NCBI GenBank assembly: GCA_016490735.1
Contig: JAEMWC010000123.1
Coordinates: 704,501-768,500 of the forward strand
DNA: 64,000 bases
Reading direction: 5' to 3'
Source of the DNA: Pachyseris speciosa
Taxonomy: Eukaryota > Cnidaria > Anthozoa > Scleractinia > Pachyseridae
Part shown: in pieces, positions 55,701-64,000 of the stretch
Numbering within the stretch: the first letter of the stretch is position 1
Layout: every line of letters begins with the position of its first letter
Notes under the pieces: generated by a model
What the model was told of the DNA's origin: nothing
Seen by the model: the letters and a program-made list of their open reading frames with translations, nothing else
Databases searched by the model: none
Translations under genes and position numbers: made by a program

Positions 55701-56705
55701 AGACTAGACAGCTGTCAAAACATGAAAGAAGGAGGTTTTAATTATTCCACTGTCAGTCCGTATCAGTAATTTGCTTTCGGTCCTTTCACTCCAACGTCAA
55801 AGAGGTGAGCTTAAACTCTCATGTTCATGTGTTTGTTGACATTCGTGGAAGGCAGTCAGTAATGTTACTGAACGGGAAAATGGTTGTCTGGGCATTTGTT
55901 TGCATCGAGAGCTTGTCTTGTCGCAACAGTATATGTCATATGAATCAGCAATGGTGAAAGCTAAAATCGTCTTATGCGGTTCTAAATTTTGATTTCGAAG
56001 TCTGGCCATTCAAATGAAATGAACAGATCCCACTCCGCAAAAAAATTACGGGCGTCGAATGAGAAAATCAAAGCGATATACTTCACCAGTGTTGTCTCCT
56101 GCGTTCTTAAACAGACCTATCTATTTGAATTTTTAGCTGAAAATGTCAGTTAGTTTTAGGACCAAATTTTCCCTCCTGTTTAATCCGAATTTCAGAAGCA
56201 GTTTAGGCCTTACTGAACAAATGTTCCACCAAAGCAAAACGGCTGTGCACTTTTCCATGGCTTTCCTACCTTAGCATGTTGCAGACTTCGACTGAATAAA
56301 TTCGATTGAGATTTCACGGTCGTGCAATACTTTCCTGGTATAGAATATCTTATGGAAATTTTGGAATTATGTTCATTTTGAAACTTACACACGTGATTCA
56401 ACGACTGCATGCAGCCAGACCGTCAAGATATTTACAGAAAAAATTCTGAATATTTTCACTCGAACAATGCCTTTGACAACGCAACTTACACGAAGACTTT
56501 CGCTTTTGCAAGGAAGTAGCTTAGAGGTATTTATGGTAAATGAATACGCGAGCAGGTTATACTGATTTTAGAACGCGACTCAAAGGTTTCTCGTTGTGTG
56601 TTGTACTCATACTACAGACAAAATACCTGTGTTTGTATTTGCATTTCTCTTTCCTCTGCCGCGGCCCCTTCCTCTTCTTCCTCTGCCATAATTTCCTCGT
56701 TCCAT
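43749..56705 (-). CDS. ZNFX1: ZNFX1, NFX1-type zinc-finger helicase, five coding exons, 1,819 aa
   Basis: Exons in transcript order: 56627-56705, 52770-54242, 47177-49704, 44244-45521, 43749-43850. All junctions are GT-AG and in phase. Exon 1 starts at ATG 56705-56703 and encodes an RG-rich start (MERGNYGRGRRGRGRGRGK). Exon 2 holds the ZNFX1 N-terminal region (KPFLRRN, YLDVQFRLLREDFVSPLR) and ends inside Walker A GPPGTG (residues 513-518). Exon 3 continues with KT, then VCYTNHALDQFLEG, EEAAEVLEAH (about 850), IGDHKQLRP, QHRM (about 916) and VALSRAREG, the motifs of an SF1 UPF1-like helicase. NF-X1 cysteine repeats follow from about 1140 across exon 4. A C-terminal RZ finger (GHWYKCPNGHIYAIGECGG, 1743-1771) and SEMDGARYPAWSD end the protein. 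Human ZNFX1 has 1,918 aa. In mammals it is an interferon-induced dsRNA sensor acting through MAVS; in nematodes it supports small-RNA inheritance. No lesion is seen. Confidence 0.95.
46600..47135 (+). pseudogene. LINE (L2-like) reverse-transcriptase C-terminal end in ZNFX1 intron 3
   Basis: An 84-codon frame (46627-46881) reads IHSYHTRNSNSYRLP, YQGPKFYNPLNSEII and YFKKALKAFICNNY, the usual last domain of L2/CR1-type reverse transcriptases. A 3' UTR ends with AATAAATAAATTAAAAAAA near 47130. It lies on the strand opposite ZNFX1 and is 5'-truncated. Confidence 0.75.
50538..50710 (+). repeat. Duplicated segment, copy A (uninterrupted)
   Basis: It runs from AACACGGCAGTCCATCTGGA to CGTGACAACAGGCATCA. 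Copy B at 50905-51033 continues at 52387-52437 with the same order, but is split by the transposon. Copy A therefore shows the empty insertion site CTTCAAAGACACAAGGTG. Confidence 0.85.
50905..51033 (+). repeat. Duplicated segment, copy B left part
   Basis: It matches 50538-50667 with a few substitutions and is continued after the transposon at 52387-52437. Confidence 0.85.
51223..51694 (+). pseudogene. RecQ-like SF2 helicase, N-terminal fragment, frameshifted
   Basis: Starting at ATG 51223 (MAEDALRKVCEVFGF...HQEEAL) the frame reaches a TAA at 51334. The similarity continues in another frame with VFVNLPTGFAKSVVFQALP, where the Walker A glycine of TGxGKS is alanine. It then continues in a third frame with LVVSPLINLMKDQVSRL and VAVDEAHVICHW, the RecQ motifs Ia and II (DEAH). 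At least two frameshifts separate the three. It stops right after DEAHVICHW at TAA/GTAAG (51694-51699), either an exon end or the deletion junction. It lies inside the transposon, close to the left inverted repeat, within ZNFX1 intron 2 and on the opposite strand. Confidence 0.8.
51705..52178 (-). pseudogene. Transposon-borne Cys-pair protein fragment of unknown function
   Basis: From ATG 52178 the minus strand encodes MSAIETPKKILTSEVCFLCK. About 45 residues later comes CRTRC, so the spacing CxxC...CxxxC suggests a zinc-binding fold. A helical, charged segment follows (LERVGDIENEIKQDF). A TAA at 51854-51852 interrupts the frame, but the same frame remains open beyond it to a TAG at 51707-51705, with protein-like composition (SLKFEDANVN, then a Ser/Pro-rich part). 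The family is not recognised. It starts near the right inverted repeat and runs towards the helicase fragment, so both are probably 5' ends of the genes of the parental element. Confidence 0.6.
54243..55169. other. ZNFX1 intron 1, part without recognised element
   Basis: AT-rich intronic DNA. The plus-strand open frames (54631-54975, 54988-55182) have no protein features. Confidence 0.4.
55170..55490 (+). mobile_element. Fold-back family copy in ZNFX1 intron 1
   Basis: It is colinear with 2430-2700: TCTACTAGCATTCTATCACG, then CAACAAAATGGCGCCCGCTTC with ATG at 55278, then GTGTCTGTGAGGAGAAT, then the TTAGATTATTCGCTCTCG palindrome. The right terminal repeat is missing after TTGTTAAAT. Confidence 0.75.
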
Positions 56706-57175
56706 GAACTTATCTCGTTGCAGGCAGCAACCCCGTCCTTTCGCACAAACTATGCTTTCATTTTTACCGATATTATCATACCGATATTACTGTTCATTTA
56801 TGACTACAGACGAATCCGAGAAAGAAAAAATGTAAACCATTTTGATGAGTGTTTCTCGGAAAGAGAGGAAGCGTTCGCAGAAACAATTGTTGTTGCATGA
56901 CCTCAGGTCATTGGTCAATTTGCACAAAGCTGTCTGGGCAAGCACTGCTTATTACATATTCGAATGGCTGGGACTTATGTGACATGAGATCACGGAACGT
57001 GAAAGAGAAAACAGTAAATCGCCTTTATTTTCATTTTCGTAACTTGTTCCAAAATAATGAGGTCTCGCGATCAAAGTGAAACTGCCAAGCCAACAACAAA
57101 TTTTGCATCTAGTTTTGATCTGTAGGGATGCTTTTGTATTCTATATATTTTATTTCGGGACTTTGAGACTTAATT

Positions 57176-57380
57176 GGGCGCGTTCCTTTGGGGTGATCCG
57201 AGTTCGGATCAGTGATCCAAGATCTGTCTGGATCTGTCTGGATCATGGTGCATCAAAGGAACCGGCGAATCCACTCTGGTCATGGATTCGCCGGTTCCTT
57301 TGATGCACCATGATCCAGACAGATCCAGACAGATCTTGGATCACTGATCCGAACTCGGATCACCCCAAAGGAACGCACCC
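57176..57380. mobile_element. Hairpin MITE with 98-bp arms
   Basis: The left arm 57176-57273 (GGGCGCGTTCCTTTGGGGTG...GGCGAATCCA) is inverted at 57283-57380 with a single visible mismatch near the outer end. The 9-bp spacer is CTCTGGTCA. A direct GATCTGTCTG repeat sits inside each arm. The near-identity of the arms suggests a recent or conversion-maintained element. Confidence 0.9.
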
Positions 57381-60300
57381 TAGTTTGGTTGACTAAACCT
57401 TAAAGAAAATGCTAATTACATGCCGAAGCTGAAATTTATTAAGAATTAAAGTCTTTATTTTCTCCTTTTGTGTTAGAAGGTGAGGATTCAGTAGGTAAAT
57501 GTACATGTATCGGGCATCTGTGTCCACATCAATGATTTTCAGTTCTGATCAAGCCAACACTGATTCACTGAGGAATTCTTGTTAAACTGATAAACATCTT
57601 AAGGCCGTTTTCAGCGTCTGATGCAAGAAAAATAGATAAATAAATAAAAAAGAAGAGGAAGAAGAAGAAGAACGTGCAGTGTAGTCTGAGGTTTTGTCAG
57701 TAATTAGGCTCTCTTGAATAAAAAAGAGAGAATATCTTTACAACGTGAATCAGTGCCTGTTGGAATTATCTTTGGTATTTTTAAAATTCTTTGCTGTCTA
57801 TCAGACAAGATACAATACAAGGCCAAGAACTTTCGTTCATTCAGACAAAAGGACAGCGTGGAGAGTCTTCATTTTGAATAGTAACCTCTTTGTACTCAAA
57901 GGGTCATGAATACTTTTATACTGAAACATTGATAGCTTCACTTCTTTCTTTGCTTTGAAGGGCAGAAGATTCAACTTGCCCAAGTCATCTTTTTGGTAAC
58001 CTAGAGTTACCAGTCTCTTTTCACAAGATGGTGGAGGGGAATAAAGATCTTTTTTTTTTTAAGAGACAGGAGTTTGGTGTACAATTTTTCCTTCTATGGT
58101 TATGAGCCCTTCACTAAATATTTTTAAAGTTTACCGTTCAGTTCCACTGCGAGAGAACGTTGTCCCAGATCATAATCTCATCGACCGATATTGTTGGTAA
58201 AAACAAACGAATATTGCTGAAAAGAATCTGCACGTTATTTCGTTTCAACTGCCAAGATAGTGAAACAGTCATGAGTTTGAAGCACGTGCTACTCGGTAAT
58301 TTTTCTTTTGCAAGTTACATGGAACATGTAGGAGATTAAAAACTAAAGAATCGAAAAAAAGTGTAAAATCTTTGCACGGCTACAAAGCGTTTCGTTTGTA
58401 TCATTTGACCTCAAGGTTCTGAGGGGAGGAAAGCTACCGAGCGAACACGTGTTACTCTGTCGGACGTAAATTCCCTATAGGCACATTCAGAATGTCCAAC
58501 TCACCATTTTGACTTACAGTTAGAGTATCAAAATGATTCCTTTGCGTTTCTCGTAATCTCTGACAAAAGAAATTTCCTTTTCAAAGGGGATACATCCTCT
58601 CTGGACGACCAACACTTCGATGTGAACAAATATCTGCATCATGTCATGAACATGAATTAGAGGGCTTGCTATCCCAATAGAATGTTTACATGTGATGACT
58701 TTATTAGTGCGTCAAGACAATGAAAGTGGTCTCCGCGGGGAAAGGAACAAATTGATTACCTCGAGCAGCCAGATAAGCCAAAATACTCTTCAGAAGACTC
58801 CTTGTAAGGTATTATTATTATGATCTATTTTTTTATATATATATAATTACGGTTCCTATCTCTTTGGTTCCACTGTCCAGTTAATTTTTCCTTAAACGAC
58901 TTTTATAAGAAAAGCTACTTATCAAAGATACAAAGCAATATATTCTGGGAATGAAAACAAACTGGTTTTTACTTGAGGCGTACGTTTCTCAGAAAGATCT
59001 TCCTTCATCGTCAAGAAAGCCTTGTTATATTCTGCTTTACAGAGAAAGAATCAGGATTGAGTCAGATAGACTGAACAGCAACTTTCCGAGAAGCTTCTCG
59101 ATTCCTTCGGTGCCAGCAGAGGTATGCCGCATACAGACACGCGGAAATATTTATTCCATTTATTTTGCCTTTTGCATTATTAAGTGAAAATTTCAATCCA
59201 TGTATGCGACGGATCTTGTAACAAATGAACAGAAACATGTTTTCGTTTTCTTTTTCTTAAATGGACGATGATGGTTGATATTGACAAATATGGCTAGAAG
59301 AAGCATCACAGTACAGACTGATGGACTATCTTATGGTTCATTTATTTCACACTATTTACTTAAAATTAACATAGAAAGAAAAGTATAGTTACAACAGATG
59401 ATTACAAGATAAAATAATTACAGTACAGGTTATAAAATGTGTGTGGTGGTCAAAGTAGCGAAGGCTTTCTAGTTGACCACCAACTTGACCTTGAGCTAGC
59501 AGAATTTAAGTGACTGATTTAGGATTTATTGATGCAAAATTGGAGTCTCTATACATTGATTTTTGAACTGTGTGACATAAACTGTATCGTTCGTTTCTTG
59601 GCCTTATTTTGCAATCGTTTGACTGTAGTCATCTGTCCAACCGAACTGAGATCCAATAATAATTTGCTTCTTGTCATGTGTTTCAAAGCTGTTGCCGAGC
59701 ATTACATTGACTTAAAGGATTGATACGTCTATTCCAGAGTACATGTAAGGCACAACCTGTAATATTCTTGCAGAAATTAGTATCTTAATGTTCGTTAAAA
59801 CGGAGAATAATGAGGCAGAAATATTTCTTTTATTTTCAATTTTTGCTTTTGGCAGAGTGATGACCTGCCGTGGAAACGACACATAGCAAGCCATCACCAC
59901 TGATAAAAATCGCCGACGTTAAATTTTATAACTTCGTAGCAAATAATCTTCGATTAACGGATGAAACGTTCGAAAATCTTTCATGTACGAAAGGTAAAAC
60001 CCTTACAAGATCTTTTAACACGGATGGTTACAAACGTATCTGACAAGGATGATTACAAAGCTCTTTGACTTTCACGGACACAAACCAAGGGTTTGTGCCT
60101 GAACATTGAAAATAGACCGTTCATTCACAATTTCTATGATCGCCATTTTGATCGCCATTTTGTGAGAAATATTTCTTCTTTAACAATGATGATTTGCTCG
60201 CATTCCATTGGGTTAGTCGCGGATTTTCCACCTTCCACCAGCCTCAGCAACTAGGGTCAAAACATAGCAAGAAGCATAATTTCTCAATATTCGGCGCGGT

Positions 60301-63246
60301 ATACGTTAGTGCGACAAAATTAGCCAGCGTTAAAGTTAGCTGGCTTATATGTTGAAATGAAAATATATGCAGACCGATAAACATTTCAAAATGCGTTGTA
60401 AAACATTTGAGAACTCTACAAGAAACTACACTTGTTACCGACTACAGGTTTAACACCTCATTCACCAAAATTTGCTCACCTCGCCGCGTATATCTACTCA
60501 CAGCTTTCCCGGGAACACTCCTGAAAAATCCACCATAAATATTAAACCATCACTAGTAATACGTAAATCAGCCTCAAAGCAATTACACATTTGGAGAAGG
60601 TGGCTGGCATATTGCCTAGGCCCCCTTTTCCCTTTATACCTTCGGGCAATATTCAGAGTACAACTGAAACCTGCATCTGTCTTCGACACTCGGCTGGCTG
60701 GCCATTTATATCTCTTAGTAAAACTCGGTGGATGACTTTTTTGTTTGGTTATTGGTCTGCCTTACTGCCATTCTTGCAGGAATTGCAGGGTTTTCTGGGC
60801 GCTTGAAATGCATTTAGCCAATTACTAAAGTTGAAGGGCGAGTCACCATTAGCCACCTCGAATAGCCTCCGCTACCTGTGGGTAACCAATACTGTAAATG
60901 TGTGCTGGTATATAACAGACATGTTGTTGTTATTGTTGTGGGCATTATTAAATTGCGAGTCTTCAATTCAAGCACTTTTATTAGGTTTAAAGCACAGATA
61001 TTGAATGTAAAATAAAGGCCCACTGAAATACTCAAGAACACTGCTTGTTAGTCTGCATGTGAGTGATCTCAATTTAAGATATCATGTTCAGCTTCTTCCT
61101 TGGACTTTGAACGATAATGAAATTACTTCCGCAAAGATATCGACAAGCCAAGATCCATCCTTAATAGCAATTCTGAACTCGTTATACCATCTGGCCTAAT
61201 CTGAACAAAGGGAAGGCTTATGAGAATATTTACGCTATGTTTTTACAGCGCCTCAAGCTGATTTGAACGCCCACCGAACAGATGGTCTACAATGCTACCA
61301 ACGGTATAGGCATCATCGGAAGATGAGCTGTGTATAATACAATCTACTTCACGCTGTAGGTAGGTCAGCTTTATTGTGTACTGGGGTTGCACTTACGGTA
61401 TGCCAGAAGAAACCTTCATTAGTCTGGGAACACAATAAGGCAAAAATCTCCCCATAGTTGATAGACACCCATGCAGTGGATCATATTATAACATAATTAC
61501 ATGTATTATATAACATAATAATTATTATAATATAATTAATTGTTATTATTGCAGTAACTGCTGTTATTGTGTGGAACTCAAGGCCCTGCTAATAAAAGTT
61601 TCTTTTTTAATGCACTATTTTCCTCCAGTAAAAGAGGGCCGGTAGGTCCAACAGGGGCACCCAACGTTTCTGTTCGGTGGAGGGTAGTTCGCCTTGGGCT
61701 TTCGGCGTCCATCAAAGAGTGCACCCGGATTTTCGTAACTAAAACGAGGGCTAAAAGTTTCGCAATGGGGAAATCATAGCCACGAGGTTTTCGGAAAGGC
61801 CGTAATTGCTGTTTTTGGCAGTCAAACACGTCAACTAGCATTTTAGGAAAGAAAATTGTTCCCTAGAAAGTTTGTGGAAATTTGTTCATTTCAGCTAGCA
61901 TTTTCCTCAAAGTAAGATTTTGTTCCCTTACATTTTCGAGCAATTACAATTTCAGCTAGGGAATCCGAACAGATGCAATTCTTCTAGTTCATGAAAATAT
62001 CACTTCAAACAGACTTCAAACACCATAAGGTACTTAAAAATGCCTTTCTACAGCTTTTGGTTGATTTGGCTCGTTGGGTGTCCCTGGTCCAAGGGAGTTT
62101 TGATTGTCAGTCTCTTCCATGACTTTTATTTCCTGCTGCTCGAAGCTGGGTCACTACAAGGGCTAATTTAGGTGTAAGAACCACTTCAGTCATTGACCAA
62201 AACTCAAAACATTGCAGCATCTTAGAAAATTAAGCAGGCAATGAATCAACGCTGACTGATGAGATTGGGCAGGTAAACCGTGATGTCTTTTATTATATAT
62301 ATTTATTCAATAAACCTTACAAATAGAATTCTATATGTGCTATATTTTCACATGTGAAAAAAGCGATACGTCCAATCACCTTCGCGTACAGCATTCTTCA
62401 CATGTGAAAATATGACCAATCACCAATCAGAGCAAAGCATTCAAATGACTTCCGAGAAGCGCGTGCTCCAACTCAGAGCCCACTTCAAGTTTGTGTTCTG
62501 AAAGCATGGCTTCGGCCCCCGTTTTGTTCCACTGTATTTTCCGTTAGATGATTTTATCGAGACGCAATCAAACAAAAACAAGGCAGCGAACATTCAAGGA
62601 GGAACATTCAACATTTCAATAAACAGAGTAAGTTAACAGAGTCCAAATTTGTCTTTGCAATGCGCGATTGAATCTGACAGTGATTGGGATAAGCGAAAAG
62701 ATTTCACACTTTTTATTTAAGAATTCTCCCGTATTTTTCATTTATTCCGAATGGGAACTGATATTTAAGCTTGTGTAGGCTCTTTGTCTACTTGTTACTG
62801 GACTGGAAACCGCCGGATTTGTCTCAGTTTTATTACGCTCGGCCATTTAGATCAGTCTTGAATTGTTTGCTGTTCTGCACGTAAGTTTATGGTATCGGGA
62901 AAAATAAAACCGATTTCAAGTGTATGTTTAATTCTCGTTATATATATAATAAACAAATTACAGCATAGAAAGTGCTTTGTACGGATTTTTATTCACTCGT
63001 TGCAAAATTTTGAAAAACTCAACCGTTTACTGCCCTCACTCGTTCGTTTTCCTAAATTTTGCAACTCGTGCCAAATATTCGCCTTTTTGAGGAATAACCA
63101 AGGATTTTACTCCATTACTGACGTTTTTCCTTCGCTCTGCAAAGTTAGTAAGCGAAAAGATGCATTTGAAGAGGAAAAATCCAACATCACGTCGCTCCGT
63201 AGTAAACAAATACTTTAAGGTTTCCCACGCATTCACGAAAGCGTTA
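57381..63246. other. Long intergenic stretch without recognised gene
   Basis: Only AT-rich DNA, a GAAGAA tract near 57650 and a CACATGTGAAAA motif repeated near 62350 and 62400 in an AATCA-rich context stand out. The open frames (58951-59187, 60472-60735, 61567-61841, 62889-63218) show no family signature. Confidence 0.4.
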
Positions 63247-63574
63247 TGCACATGTCATCGGCTTCCCCGTGGGGTCGACCCCCGGGCTAACCAGGGGGAT
63301 TGTAAAATCAGTCAAGCAAACTTGAGGAATTTCCCGGGGGGTCGGGAAATCTCTCAAGACAAAGCCCCCTGGGTAGGTGTCTATCAGCTGGAAATCCCCG
63401 TGACATCCTTTTCAAACTTGTGAATTCCCCCACCCCTAATCTTTTATCGTAAAACAATGTGAAAATTTTCCCCTACCCTCGCGCAAAAAATCCCACCTAT
63501 CTCCTAATATTCCCCCACATATCTCCCTGGTATTCCCGGGGGTCGAGCCCACGGGGAAGCCGATGACATGTGCA
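63247..63574. mobile_element. GC-rich MITE with about 41-bp inverted termini
   Basis: TGCACATGTCATCGGCTTCC...TCGACCCCCGGG at the left is inverted at the right as CCCGGGGGTCGAGCCCACGG...GATGACATGTGCA with one mismatch. The interior is rich in GGGG/CCCC blocks (CCCGGGGGGTCGGGAAAT). Confidence 0.85.
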
Positions 63575-63765
63575 TTACCGTGACCGTGGGCAGAAATAGG
63601 AAAATCCGGACCGCGCTAAGAACCAATCAGATTGTAGGATTCGTTACCGTGCCCTTTTGGAAAAAAAATCTGTACGTCGCACCGGCTTTCTATGCTGTAA
63701 TCTATATATATATATAGCTCATTTCATTGTGTAAATGTTCCTTTTCCACTGTCCTACTTAGCACC

Positions 63766-63835
63766 ATGCCCTCAAGGAAAGGGAAGTGGAAGAAGGACTT
63801 CGAAAAACACGGCACGGATTGGAACGACGCTGGAG
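63766..63835 (+). CDS. Candidate first coding exon of a gene continuing past the window
   Basis: AGCACC-ATG, then 23 codons reading MPSRKGKWKKDFEKHGTDWN plus DAG, then G|GTAACG as a plausible donor in phase 1. A TATATATATA stretch lies about 65 bp upstream (63704-63713). The basic, unordered start is compatible with a nuclear protein, but the family is not recognised and there is only one short exon to judge by. Confidence 0.3.
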
Positions 63836-64000
63836 GTAACGTTGAGGACAATAATGTTTGAATTTGTTTGAATTGATACCACTCTGAAAAAAGCCTAAAC
63901 TTTCTACCGTTCTCGCGCGTATGCCACTGGAAAATGGCGGCATGGTTCATGGAAACATCGTTTCGCTCAATATATTTGGAACAAATTTAGATTTATTAAT

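Noticed and set aside
1..64000. CRISPR arrays, bacterial operons or rRNA genes
   Set aside because: None are seen. Direct repeats here are microsatellites, transposon copies or the hammerhead tandem.

Overview
The window looks like nuclear DNA of an anthozoan cnidarian, most likely a stony coral or sea anemone (inference). It has intron-rich animal genes with GT-AG introns, two conserved metazoan genes (TCF25 and ZNFX1), a SLC32/VIAAT-like transporter, a tRNA-derived SINE, several 5'-truncated non-LTR retrotransposons and many fold-back MITEs. There are no operons, ribosome binding sites, CRISPR arrays or rRNA genes.

Layout. 1-6,900 is a repeat nest. It holds a hammerhead-ribozyme retroelement (1123-1749) inserted into an older fold-back DNA element family, two LINE 3' ends facing tail to tail (2830-4757), ATA microsatellites and a CATTCA-rich tract. 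7,196-24,358 (+) is a complete TCF25/NULP1 gene in 23 coding exons (682 aa). Its introns carry a SINE, nested MITEs and microsatellites. 24,359-28,840 is intergenic with fold-back elements. 28,843-30,177 (+) is an intronless SLC32-like amino-acid transporter interrupted by one in-frame TGA just before the first membrane helix. 30,178-38,090 is intergenic with LINE tails and two copies of a 0.4-kb repeat. 38,251-40,691 (+) is a two-exon gene of unknown function. 41-43.2 kb is LINE tails and microsatellites.

43,749-56,705 (-) is a complete five-exon ZNFX1 gene (1,819 aa): an RG-rich N terminus, an SF1 helicase, NF-X1 zinc fingers and a C-terminal RZ finger. Its second intron contains a 1,353-bp DNA transposon (51,034-52,386) with 70-bp terminal inverted repeats and a 9-bp target duplication. 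This element carries the 5' end of a RecQ-like helicase gene on one strand and of a cysteine-pair protein gene on the other. 56.7-64 kb is mostly intergenic, with a 98-bp-arm hairpin, a GC-rich MITE and a candidate first exon at 63,766.

The two best discovery candidates are the hammerhead tandem element (exact 256-bp period between predicted cleavage sites, 14-15-bp target duplication) and the helicase-bearing transposon, which looks like an internally deleted copy of a two-gene element. TCF25 (ribosome-associated quality control) and ZNFX1 (RNA helicase linked to antiviral or small-RNA pathways) are neighbours but need not be functionally connected.
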